From: Nesterenkonia populi | GTDB lineage: Bacteria; Actinomycetota; Actinomycetes; Actinomycetales; Micrococcaceae | Direction: 5' to 3' | DNA length: 64,000 bases | Assembly (NCBI RefSeq): GCF_007994735.1 | Contig: NZ_VOIL01000001.1 | Coordinates: 620,001 to 684,000, forward strand | Shown here: positions 24,774-32,779 of the stretch, one piece after another | Layout: the number at the start of each line of letters is the position of its first letter | Position numbering within the stretch: the first letter of the stretch is position 1 | Notes under the pieces: model-generated | The model's database searches: none | What the model was told of the DNA's origin: nothing | What the model saw: the letters and a program-made list of their open reading frames with translations, nothing else | Translations under genes and position numbers: made by a program

Positions 24774-25812
24774 CCGCGATCGCTCACCGGTCTTCACGCA
24801 GCAGGCCGAGCGGGCGCACGCCGCGGCCCTGCGATCCATCGCCCGGATCGTTGAGGACTCCGTGGAGCCGCAGGCCCCGCAGTTGGCCCAAGCAGGGATT
24901 GCCGGGCTCCTCTCCGCGGGGTCTGTGCTCTGCGTGACCGGCGCAGGGGTGTCCACCGACTCCGGCATTCCCGACTACCGGGGTCCGGCGGGCTCTCTGC
25001 ACCGGCACCGGCCGATGACATACCAGGAGTTCAAGTACGACGCCGCGGCGCGGCACCGGTACTGGGCCCGATCATTCGTCGGCTGGCGCCACATGGGGGC
25101 CGCGCAGCCGAACCCCGCACATCAATTTCTGGCCGCCTGGCAGCAGCGCGGCCTCCTCTCCGGCCTGGTCACCCAGAACGTGGACGGCCTGCACGCAGCC
25201 GCCGGCTCCGAGCCGGTCATCGCCCTGCACGGGAACCTGGACCAGGTCACCTGCCTGACCTGCGGCGAGACGGAGGACCGGCGGGCACTGGACCTGCGCA
25301 TCGAGGAGGCCAACCCGGGATACGCGGAGGCGGCCATGGTGGCCGCCGAGAACGTGAACCCGGACGGTGACGTCACCCTCGACCAGTCCTGGGTGGACGC
25401 TTTCACGCTCATCGGGTGCCTGGCCTGCGGGGCGGACACGCTGAAGCCCGACGTCGTCTACTTCGGAGAGAACGTTCCGGAGGAGCGCAAAGCGGCGGTG
25501 CGGCAGCTGGTGGATGGCTCCTCGGCCCTGCTGGTGGTCGGCAGCTCGATGGCAGTGATGAGCGGATTCTCGATTGCGCTGGCGATGCACCGGGCCGGCA
25601 AGCCCATCGCGGTGATCAACGGCGGCCCCTCCCGCGCGGACGCCAAAGCGGACCACCGCTGGCGCACCCGCATCACCCCCGCGCTCCAGGCGCTGGATGA
25701 GGTGCTCCGAGGGCCCCCGCCCAGGCCCCCGCGACCATCGGGGCGATGGACCAGTTCGCCGAGCGGGCCGGGCGTCATCAGTTCTGAGCCAGCGGCTGAG
25801 CAGTCACGCTGA
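24754..25812 (+). CDS. Sir2-family NAD-dependent protein deacylase
   Basis: Removes acyl groups from lysines with consumption of NAD+. About 352 residues. The NAD loop is TGAGVSTDSGIPDYRGP, the catalytic stretch TQNVDGLH with LHGNL (catalytic His), and a structural zinc site is given by CLTCGE and CLACGA. The STDSGIPDYRGP form resembles class II (SIRT4-like) bacterial sirtuins. The start at ATG 24754 is uncertain: it lies in the end of the DUF3073 gene with a poor ribosome site. The C-terminal 35 residues are Pro/Ser-rich and probably unstructured. acs in this window is a typical deacetylation target. Confidence 0.85.
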   Translation: MARSSASRDRSPVFTQQAERAHAAALRSIARIVEDSVEPQAPQLAQAGIAGLLSAGSVLCVTGAGVSTDSGIPDYRGPAGSLHRHRPMTYQEFKYDAAARHRYWARSFVGWRHMGAAQPNPAHQFLAAWQQRGLLSGLVTQNVDGLHAAAGSEPVIALHGNLDQVTCLTCGETEDRRALDLRIEEANPGYAEAAMVAAENVNPDGDVTLDQSWVDAFTLIGCLACGADTLKPDVVYFGENVPEERKAAVRQLVDGSSALLVVGSSMAVMSGFSIALAMHRAGKPIAVINGGPSRADAKADHRWRTRITPALQALDEVLRGPPPRPPRPSGRWTSSPSGPGVISSEPAAEQSR

Positions 25813-25828
25813 CGCGCACCCGCCCAGG

Positions 25829-25856
25829 AAACTGAACCAAACGTACGGTACAGTTT
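25829..25856. promoter_or_regulatory. 28-bp palindromic operator, probably of the downstream TetR regulator
   Basis: Arms AAACTGAACCAAAC and AAACTGTACCGTAC (second on the reverse strand) agree at 11 of 14 positions around a central CGTACG. It lies seven bases before the exporter's first possible start, so bound repressor would block transcription. Assignment to the TetR protein encoded after the exporter is by position. Confidence 0.6.
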
Positions 25857-25862
25857 CCGGTC

Positions 25863-27482
25863 GTGGATGTGATGCGGAGACTTCGCCGGCGCAGGGCGGT
25901 GAGCACGGAGACCGGACCTCTGCCCCGGGCCGACTACCGGGCCAGCGGCCCCCTCCGGCCCTCCGCGGCTCCAGACACATCCCTGTCGCGCTGGCAGCGC
26001 TGGACCGTGCTCGCCATCGTCTCCTCCGGGCTGCTGCTGGTCGCCCTGGACATGACCATCCTCTACACGGCCCTGCCGCGCCTGACCTCCGCGCTGGAGG
26101 CCAGCGCCTCCCAGCAGCTGTGGATCCTCAACATCTACCCGCTGTTCATGGCGGGCCTGCTGCCGGGCTCCGGCGCCCTCGGCGACCGGTTCGGGCACAA
26201 ACGGACCTTCCAGGCCGGCATGCTGGTCTTCGGGGTCGCCTCGCTGACCGCCGCCTACTCGCCTACCCCGGAGGTGCTGATCGGCGCCAGGGCGCTGCTG
26301 GCCGTCGGCGGTGCGCTCATGCTCCCGGCCACACTGGCCCTGATCCGCATCAGCTTCTCCAATGTGCGCGAGCGCAACATCGCCATCGCCGTGTGGGCCT
26401 CCACGTTCATGGTCGCCATGGCGATGGGACCCATCGTGGCCGGTGTGCTGCTGGAGTTCTTCTGGTGGGGCGCAGTGTTCCTCATCAACCTGCCGATCGT
26501 GGTGGCCGCCTCCATCGCCATGGTCCTGGTGGGACCGCGCAACGTCTACGACGCGGCGCGGAAGTGGGACGCGGTGTCCTCGGCCCAGGCACTGGTGGGC
26601 ATGGGGGCCGCGGTGCTGGCCATCAAGACCTGGGCAGAATCTCCCATCGACTATCCGGTCGCGATCGTCTCCACGGCGGTGGGCGCCGTCGTGCTCACCC
26701 TTTTCGCCCGGCGGCAGGTGCGCCTGGGCCGCGAATCAGAGCCGCTGATCGACTTCGGGATGTTCCGCAACCGCGGCTTCACCGGCGGGGTCATCGGCGC
26801 GGGACTGGCCACGTTCATCACCGCCGGGGTCCAGCTGGCAGTAGCCCAGCGGTACCAGCTGCTGGAGGGGTTCAGCCCGCTGCAGGCCGGGCTGCTGGTC
26901 ACCGCGCTGGCGGTGGGCTCCGCTCCGTTCTCCCTGGTGGGCGGGGCCCTGCTGCAGCGGGTGGGACTGCTGGTGCTCATCGGCGGGGGCATGGGCGTGG
27001 CGGCCCTGGGCACGGTCGCCGCTGCGCTCTCCGCCTTTCAGGACACCCTGCCGGGCTTAGTGGCCTCCCTGGTGGTCGCCGGTGCGGGAATGGGGTGCTC
27101 CATCTCGGTGGCCTCCACAGCCATCATGGGCAATGTGCCGCCGCACCGTGCCGGTATGGCCGCCTCCACCGAGGAGGTGTCCTATGAGTTCGGCAACCTG
27201 CTCGGCGTCGCGCTGCTGGGCGCCCTGCTGACGCTGGTGTACACCCACGCGCTGATCCTGCCGGAGGGAGCTGAGGGGTACACGGGCGCCTCGCCGGCCG
27301 CTGCCCTCGAGAGCGGAGACGCCGGTGTCATCGATGCGGCCTCATCGGCGTTCGACGCCGCCTACCTCAGCGTCCTGGTCACCCTCGCCGCAGTGATGAT
27401 CGCCGGCTCCATCGCAGCCGCGGCCTTCCTCTGGCCCTACAAGCCCGGCACCGAGTCCCAGGCCTACCCCAATAATCACTAA
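25863..27482 (+). CDS. MFS drug exporter, DHA2 (EmrB/QacA) family
   Basis: A 14-helix proton-driven exporter of about 530 residues for lipophilic or cationic toxicants. Motifs: LVALDMTILYTALPRL in helix 1 (Asp of QacA type), GALGDRFGHKRTFQAGM (motif A), GARALLAVGGALMLPATLAL (motif C region). The start is unclear: GTG 25863 (possibly leaderless, since the operator lies just before it), ATG 25872 or GTG 25899 all keep the complete fold. The TetR gene follows 61 bp downstream and the palindrome lies in front, so substrate-induced derepression is likely. The actual substrate is unknown. Confidence 0.85.
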   Translation: MDVMRRLRRRRAVSTETGPLPRADYRASGPLRPSAAPDTSLSRWQRWTVLAIVSSGLLLVALDMTILYTALPRLTSALEASASQQLWILNIYPLFMAGLLPGSGALGDRFGHKRTFQAGMLVFGVASLTAAYSPTPEVLIGARALLAVGGALMLPATLALIRISFSNVRERNIAIAVWASTFMVAMAMGPIVAGVLLEFFWWGAVFLINLPIVVAASIAMVLVGPRNVYDAARKWDAVSSAQALVGMGAAVLAIKTWAESPIDYPVAIVSTAVGAVVLTLFARRQVRLGRESEPLIDFGMFRNRGFTGGVIGAGLATFITAGVQLAVAQRYQLLEGFSPLQAGLLVTALAVGSAPFSLVGGALLQRVGLLVLIGGGMGVAALGTVAAALSAFQDTLPGLVASLVVAGAGMGCSISVASTAIMGNVPPHRAGMAASTEEVSYEFGNLLGVALLGALLTLVYTHALILPEGAEGYTGASPAAALESGDAGVIDAASSAFDAAYLSVLVTLAAVMIAGSIAAAAFLWPYKPGTESQAYPNNH

Positions 27483-27543
27483 GGTAAGGCAAGAGATCGA
27501 GCCGGGGCCCCGGCTCAGCGCGAAGCGATGAGATGGGAAGCGA

Positions 27544-28122
27544 GTGAACGTGCGGGAGTCCAAGCGTGAGCAGGCACTCGAGGCGGCCACCCGGGTGGTT
27601 CAGCGGGACGGGGTGACCGCCCTGTCCTATGAGGCTGTGGCCGCAGAGGCCGGCCTGACCAAGGGTGGGCTCGTCTACCACTTCCCCTCCCGTGAGGCGC
27701 TGCTGCGCGCCCTCCACGAGCACGTCTCCGGCGGCTGGGAGCGCTACATGGCCCAGCAGGTCAGCGACGAGAGCGCACTCGCTCACCCCGATGAGCTGGA
27801 CGATCACAGCCGGCTCGAAGCCTACGTGCGCGGATCAGCAAGCCCCGCGGGCAACCCGGACCGCGCCGAGCTGCAGCTGATGCTTCAGGCCGCCGAAGAC
27901 CCTGAGTCGCAGGCCATATGGAGCGGGGTGCATGACCGCTGGGCCCCCCGGCTGCCGGAGGAGGCCGACGACGAGGCGGTGGACAGGTTCTTGGCCCGGC
28001 TGGCCTCGGACGGGCTGTGGCTCTACGAAGCCCTCGCAGACCGGCAGCTGGATCCCTCCCTGCGGGAGAGGCTGATCCGGCGCATCCTTGAGCGGGGAGG
28101 GGCAGGCGGAGCAGGCTCCTGA
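27544..28122 (+). CDS. TetR-family transcriptional regulator
   Basis: 192 residues. The N-terminal helix-turn-helix is typical (YEAVAAEAGLTKGGLVYHFP, residues 29-48), and the rest is a helical ligand-binding domain with the TetR_C-type segment LLRALHEHVSGGWERY. GTG 27544 follows GGGAAG. It is most likely the repressor of the MFS exporter upstream and of itself through the palindrome at 25829. The C-terminal Gly-rich tail is short and without known role. Confidence 0.85.
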   Translation: MNVRESKREQALEAATRVVQRDGVTALSYEAVAAEAGLTKGGLVYHFPSREALLRALHEHVSGGWERYMAQQVSDESALAHPDELDDHSRLEAYVRGSASPAGNPDRAELQLMLQAAEDPESQAIWSGVHDRWAPRLPEEADDEAVDRFLARLASDGLWLYEALADRQLDPSLRERLIRRILERGGAGGAGS

Positions 28123-28228
28123 ACGTTCGCCCTTGCCGTGTGGAGGATAGGTCCAGGATCCAGCTTCTAGGATGGTCGGACCCGGCTTCTGCCGGGAAGC
28201 TCACCAGCACACATGGAGGATCCGTCTC

Positions 28229-29185
28229 ATGAGCCAGCCGATCACCCCCCAGCGATTCGGCCGACGGCCTGCCGCTTGGCTGTCCCTCGCAGCTGCTGGC
28301 ACTCTGGTGCTCGCCGCCTGCGCCGACCCGACTGCCGAATCGGACGAGGACGGCGAGGACGCGGACTCCGGCGCTGTCACCGTCGGCTCGGCAGACTTTC
28401 CGGAATCCGAAATCGTCGCCTACCTCTACGCCCACGCGCTCGAGGACAGCGGGGTCGACGTCAGCACCAGCATGAACATCGGCTCCCGGGAGGCCTATGT
28501 GCCCGCCCTGGAGGACGGTTCGATCGACCTGATCCCCGAGTACACCGGGAACCTCCTCTTCTACTTGGACGATGACTCCGAAGCGGCGGACGCTGAGAGC
28601 ATCAACGAGGAGCTCCCGGAGGCCCTGGAGGAACGAGGCCTGGAGATGCTGTCCCCCGCCGAGGCCGAGTCGACCGACGCGGTGGTGGTCACCTCCGAGA
28701 CGGCCGAGGAGTGGGAGCTGACCACCATCGCCGACCTGGCTGACCGCTCCGAGGACATCACCTTCGCCGGACCTCCCGAGTTCCAGGAGCGCTCAGTCGG
28801 TCTGCCGGGGCTCGAGGAGAACTACGGCCTGAGCGTCTCCAGCTACACCCCCATCTCCGACGGCGGGGGGCCGGCCACCGTGGATGCTCTGGTCGGAGGC
28901 GACGTCACCGCGGCCAACATCTTCACCACCAGCCCCGCCCTGCCGGAGAACGACCTCGTGGTGCTCGAGGACCCGGAGAGCAACTTCCCCGCCCAGCAGG
29001 TGGTGCCCATCATCAGCAGCGACGCACTGGACGACGAGATCGCCGAAACCCTCGACTCGGTGTCGGGGCTGCTGAGCACCGAGGAGCTGATTGAGCTCAA
29101 CGACCGCGTCGGCGGCAGCGAGAACCAAGAGCCGTCCGACGCGGCCATGGAATGGCTCCAAGAGCACGGTCTGATCGACGGATGA
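28229..29185 (+). CDS. Quaternary-amine (glycine betaine type) ABC transporter substrate-binding lipoprotein
   Basis: Binds betaine-like compatible solutes outside the cell. 318 residues, with a lipoprotein signal ending LVLAAC (Cys31), an acidic linker and an OpuAC-type fold starting VTVGSADFPESEIVAYLYA, a common start in OpuC/OsmF binding proteins. IPEYTGNLL and GGGPATVDALV belong to the same subfamily. ATG 28229 has GGAGGA upstream. A small CCCGGC/GCCGGG hairpin (28181-28196) lies in the leader and may influence mRNA stability. First gene of a four-gene operon; osmoprotection fits the acidic proteome. Confidence 0.88.
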   Translation: MSQPITPQRFGRRPAAWLSLAAAGTLVLAACADPTAESDEDGEDADSGAVTVGSADFPESEIVAYLYAHALEDSGVDVSTSMNIGSREAYVPALEDGSIDLIPEYTGNLLFYLDDDSEAADAESINEELPEALEERGLEMLSPAEAESTDAVVVTSETAEEWELTTIADLADRSEDITFAGPPEFQERSVGLPGLEENYGLSVSSYTPISDGGGPATVDALVGGDVTAANIFTTSPALPENDLVVLEDPESNFPAQQVVPIISSDALDDEIAETLDSVSGLLSTEELIELNDRVGGSENQEPSDAAMEWLQEHGLIDG

Positions 29186-29234
29186 GCACTGCAGGCGCCG
29201 CCGAAGGGCCCGCCCTGCGGAAGCGCGGGACCCC

Positions 29235-30284
29235 GTGATCACCTTCAGCGCAGTGTCGAAGGTGTACCCGGACGGCACCTCCGCCGTGGACGGCCTCAGC
29301 CTGACCGTGGAGGCGGGGACCGTCACCGTGTTCGTGGGACCCTCGGGATGCGGCAAGACCACCGCGATGCGGATGATCAACCGGATGACCGAGCCCACTG
29401 AGGGCACGCTGTCGGTGAACGGCGCCGACACCGCCGAGGCAGACCGCACCCAGCTGCGCCGAGGAATCGGCTACGTCATGCAGCACGCCGGACTGCTGCC
29501 GCACCGCTCCGTGCTGGACAACGTGGCCACTGTGCTGCGGCTCACAGGCGAGAGCAGAAAGGCTGCTCGTCGCATCGCCTACGACATGCTTGCCCGGGTC
29601 GGCTTGGAAGAGTCCCTGGCCGCGAGATACCCCTCGCAGCTCTCCGGGGGCCAGCAGCAGCGCGTGGGCGTTGCCCGGGCCCTCGCCTCAGACCCGCCCA
29701 TCCTGCTGATGGATGAGCCCTTCAGCGCCGTGGACCCGCTGGTGCGCCAGGACCTGCAGCAGGAGCTCCTGCGCCTGCAGGCGCAGCTGAGGAAGACCAT
29801 CGTCTTCGTCACCCACGACATTGAGGAGGCCCTGCTGCTCGGCGACAAGATCGCCGTCTTCGGCCCCGGCGGGGTGCTCCAGCAGCATGACAGCCCCGAG
29901 CAGGTCCTCACGGCCCCCGCCAATGACTTCGTCTCCCGGTTCGTCGGGCGCGAAAGGGGCATCCGTTCGCTCGCCTTCGCCAGCGCCGCAGGCGTGCCCA
30001 TCACTCCGGCATCCGGCGCCGGCGGGGGCCGGGTGGCGCTGCAGCGTGGCTGGGCCCTCATCGTGGACGCCGAGGGGCGCCCCGAGACGTGGGAGGACTC
30101 CTCCCAGGTCAGGACACCGGTGACCGCTGCCCTCAGCGAAGACGGAAGCCTCAGAGCCGCCGTGGATGCTGTGCTGTCCTCCCCCGCCCACATGGCTCCG
30201 GTGACAGACAGATCAGGGCGTCTGATCGGAGCGGCGGAGGGCACGGACGTCTTCGCTGCTCTCGCAGGGCACGCCAGGAGCTGA
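29235..30284 (+). CDS. Quaternary-amine ABC transporter ATP-binding protein with C-terminal CBS-like domain
   Basis: ATPase of the betaine importer, 349 residues. Walker A GPSGCGKTT (35-43), signature LSGGQQQRVGVARA, Walker B PILLMDEPFSAVDP and switch VTHDIEEALLLGD are all canonical. The C-terminus after DFVSRFVGRERG holds a CBS-like module (MAPVTDRSGRLIGAAEGTDV), the part that senses ionic strength in OpuA-type importers. GTG start at 29235. The gap to the binding-protein gene is 49 bp, and the first permease starts 6 bp after the stop. Confidence 0.9.
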   Translation: MITFSAVSKVYPDGTSAVDGLSLTVEAGTVTVFVGPSGCGKTTAMRMINRMTEPTEGTLSVNGADTAEADRTQLRRGIGYVMQHAGLLPHRSVLDNVATVLRLTGESRKAARRIAYDMLARVGLEESLAARYPSQLSGGQQQRVGVARALASDPPILLMDEPFSAVDPLVRQDLQQELLRLQAQLRKTIVFVTHDIEEALLLGDKIAVFGPGGVLQQHDSPEQVLTAPANDFVSRFVGRERGIRSLAFASAAGVPITPASGAGGGRVALQRGWALIVDAEGRPETWEDSSQVRTPVTAALSEDGSLRAAVDAVLSSPAHMAPVTDRSGRLIGAAEGTDVFAALAGHARS

Positions 30285-30290
30285 CCAGCG

Positions 30291-30932
30291 GTGAACTGGG
30301 CTCTGAACAACTTCTCGCGGCTGATGGAGCTGTTCTGGGAGCATACGGTGCTCGCCACGATTCCCACCGTGCTGGGGCTGCTCATCGCGGTGCCCCTGGG
30401 ACTGCTGCTGAACGACGGCCGCAGCGGCCGCAGGATCGCGGTGGCACTGGCCTCCGTGGCCTTCACCATCCCCTCCCTGGCGCTGTTCGTGACCATACCC
30501 ACCCTCATCGGAACCCAGATCCTTGATCCCATCAACGTGATCGCCGCGCTGACGCTGTACTCGGCGGCCCTGACGCTGCGGTCGGTCTTCGACTCCCTCG
30601 ACGCCGTGGACAGCAGCGTCCGCGACGCAGCTCAGGCCAGCGGCTTCTCCCGGCTCTCCCGGGCCGTCTTCGTGGACCTGCCGCTGGCCGTGCCCGTGCT
30701 CACCGCCGGGCTGCGCGTAGCCTGCGCCACCAACGTCTCCCTGGTCTCAGTCGGCGCAGTCATCGGAGTCGGCGGGCTGGGGGAGCTCTTCACCTCCGGC
30801 TACCAGCGCAGCTACCCCGACCAGATCTTTGCCGGAATCCTGGCCATCATGGTGCTCGCCTTCATCCTCGACCGGCTCATCGCCGCAGCAGGATGGCTGC
30901 TCACCCCCTGGGAGCGTGCCCATGCTGGCTGA
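30291..30932 (+). CDS. Quaternary-amine ABC transporter permease (first)
   Basis: Inner-membrane channel subunit, 213 residues with about six helices and the BPD_transp_1 fold. The EAA-like loop reads DAAQASGFSRLSRAVFVDLPLAVPVLTAG, contacting the ATPase. GTG 30291. It forms a heterodimer with the next gene, as in OpuCB/OpuCD. The end overlaps the start of the second permease by 11 bp, indicating coupled translation. Confidence 0.88.
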   Translation: MNWALNNFSRLMELFWEHTVLATIPTVLGLLIAVPLGLLLNDGRSGRRIAVALASVAFTIPSLALFVTIPTLIGTQILDPINVIAALTLYSAALTLRSVFDSLDAVDSSVRDAAQASGFSRLSRAVFVDLPLAVPVLTAGLRVACATNVSLVSVGAVIGVGGLGELFTSGYQRSYPDQIFAGILAIMVLAFILDRLIAAAGWLLTPWERAHAG

Positions 30933-31614
30933 CATGTTCGCCTACTTCGCCGAGGCGGAGAACTGGCTCGGGGACCAGGGCATTCTCATCCGTGTGGGCC
31001 AGCACCTCTGGTACTCCTTCATCGCCGTGGTGCTGGGGGCGGTCATCGCCGTGCCTGCCGGAATCTATGTGGGCCATACGGGGCGGGGCCAGACCCTCAT
31101 CGTCACGGCCGCCAATTCGCTGCGGGCCATACCGTCCCTGGGCCTGATGACCCTGCTGGTGCTCTTCATGGGGCTGGGCCTGCTGCCCCCGGTCCTGGCG
31201 CTGGTCACGCTGGCCGTCCCGCCGCTGCTGGCGGGGGTCTACTCCGGCATGCGCAGCGTGGACCGGGCCGTGGTGGACGCTGCCTGGGCGATGGGCATGG
31301 CGCGCCGTCAGGTGATAGGGGTCGAGCTGCGCAACGCGCTGCCCGGCATGGTCGCGGGCCTGCGCGGAGCGGCTCTGCAGGTGATCGCCACCGCCATGAT
31401 CGCCGCCTACGTGAATCTCGGCGGGATCGGCAGGTACATCTTCGACGGCCTGGCCCTCTACGACTACGGACGTGTGCTGGTCGGCGCGGTGCTGGTCACG
31501 GTGCTGGCCCTGACAGTCGACGGGCTGCTCGCGGTGGTCGGCAGGCTCGTGCAGCCGGGAGCGAAGGCGCCCAGCAGGAGAGCCGCCAAGACCCTCCGCG
31601 CAGGGACAGTCTGA
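30922..31614 (+). CDS. Quaternary-amine ABC transporter permease (second)
   Basis: Second channel subunit, 230 residues, about six helices, with the ATPase-contact loop DAAWAMGMARRQVIGVELRN and LPGMVAGLRGAALQVIATAM. I choose ATG 30922 (GGAG seven bases upstream) inside the end of the preceding gene; a longer frame begins further up but has no signal. Last gene of the operon; the convergent purM gene ends 16 bp away, without a clear terminator between them. Confidence 0.87.
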   Translation: MLADMFAYFAEAENWLGDQGILIRVGQHLWYSFIAVVLGAVIAVPAGIYVGHTGRGQTLIVTAANSLRAIPSLGLMTLLVLFMGLGLLPPVLALVTLAVPPLLAGVYSGMRSVDRAVVDAAWAMGMARRQVIGVELRNALPGMVAGLRGAALQVIATAMIAAYVNLGGIGRYIFDGLALYDYGRVLVGAVLVTVLALTVDGLLAVVGRLVQPGAKAPSRRAAKTLRAGTV

Positions 31615-31630
31615 GGAGAGGCAGGGGCGC

Positions 31631-32779
31631 TCAGGCGGAGTAGGCGCCGGTCAGCAGCACGCCGCCGCCGTCCACGCCCTTGGCGCCCTGGGCGAAGTCC
31701 TCGCTGGAGACGTCCACCGCGTCAGGGCGGTACTCGGTGACCTCGCCGATGACCCAGGCTGACTGGCCGGCCGCGTTGAGGTGAGCCACGGCGTCGTCGG
31801 CCTTCTCGGCTGACACCACGGCCACCATCCCCACGCCCAGGTTCCAGGTGCGCTCCGCATCCGCCTGCGGCACCCGGCCCAGATCGGACAGCACGCTGAA
31901 CACCGCCGGGACAGACCAGGAGGACCGGTCCACGGTGGCCAGCATCCCCGCCGGAAGCACACGGGCGAGGTTCGCGGCGAGGCCGCCGCCGGTGACATGG
32001 CTGAATCCGCGCACCGGTGCCTCCGGGGAGATCTCGCCCTCAGCAGGGTCGCCGTTGAAGGCGGTCACCAGATCCAGGCATGGCGCGGTGTACAGGCGAG
32101 TCGGCTCCAGCAGCTCCTCGCCCAGGGTGCGTCCGAACTCCGGCACCTGCCGGGAGAACGCCCAGCCGGCGTCCGCGACGATGCGTCGCACCAGCGAGTA
32201 CCCGTTGGAGTGGATGCCGGAGGATGCCATCGCGATGATCCTGTCGCCGGCGCGGACCCGCTCGGGGCCCAGCACCGCGGAGGCGTCCACCACGCCGGTG
32301 GCCGCGCCCGCGACGTCGTACTCGTGCTCGTCCAGCAGCCCCGGGTGCTCGGCCGTCTCCCCGCCGACCAGGGCGGTGCCGGCCTCCGCGGCGGCCTTCG
32401 CCACCCCGGAGACGATGTCGGCGATGCGGGCCGGCTCCACCTTCCCGCAGGCGATGTAGTCGGTCATGAACAGCGGCTTGGCGCCCATGACCACAATGTC
32501 GTCCACGACCATGCCGACCAGGTCGAAGCCGATGGTGTCGTGCTTGTCCACCGCCTGGGCGATCGCCACCTTGGTGCCCACCCCGTCGGTGCTGGTGGCC
32601 AGCAGCGGATGGGGCAGACGCTTGAGCTCAGCGGCGTCGAACAGTCCCGCGAAGGCGCCCACACCGCCCATCACCTGGGGGCCGTGGGTGGCCTCCACAT
32701 GCGCCTTCATCAGCTCGACGGCACGGTCGCCGGCCTCGGTGTCCACGCCCGCGGACGCATAGGTGGTGGGTTCGGTCAC
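31631..32779 (-). CDS. purM: Phosphoribosylformylglycinamidine cyclo-ligase
   Basis: Makes aminoimidazole ribonucleotide (AIR) from FGAM with ATP, step five of purine synthesis. 382 residues, somewhat longer than the 345 of E. coli because of a C-terminal extension. Conserved parts: YASAGVDTEAGDRAVELMK, GVGTKVAIAQ, DLVGMVVDDIVVMGAKPLF, GGETAEHPG. GTG 32779 immediately follows the TAA of purF, so the two genes form one operon with translational coupling. Confidence 0.95.
   Translation of the reverse strand: MTEPTTYASAGVDTEAGDRAVELMKAHVEATHGPQVMGGVGAFAGLFDAAELKRLPHPLLATSTDGVGTKVAIAQAVDKHDTIGFDLVGMVVDDIVVMGAKPLFMTDYIACGKVEPARIADIVSGVAKAAAEAGTALVGGETAEHPGLLDEHEYDVAGAATGVVDASAVLGPERVRAGDRIIAMASSGIHSNGYSLVRRIVADAGWAFSRQVPEFGRTLGEELLEPTRLYTAPCLDLVTAFNGDPAEGEISPEAPVRGFSHVTGGGLAANLARVLPAGMLATVDRSSWSVPAVFSVLSDLGRVPQADAERTWNLGVGMVAVVSAEKADDAVAHLNAAGQSAWVIGEVTEYRPDAVDVSSEDFAQGAKGVDGGGVLLTGAYSA

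Noticed and set aside
25697..27187. 496-codon frame overlapping the MFS exporter
   Set aside because: Gly/Arg-rich shadow in another frame of a clear 14-helix transporter.
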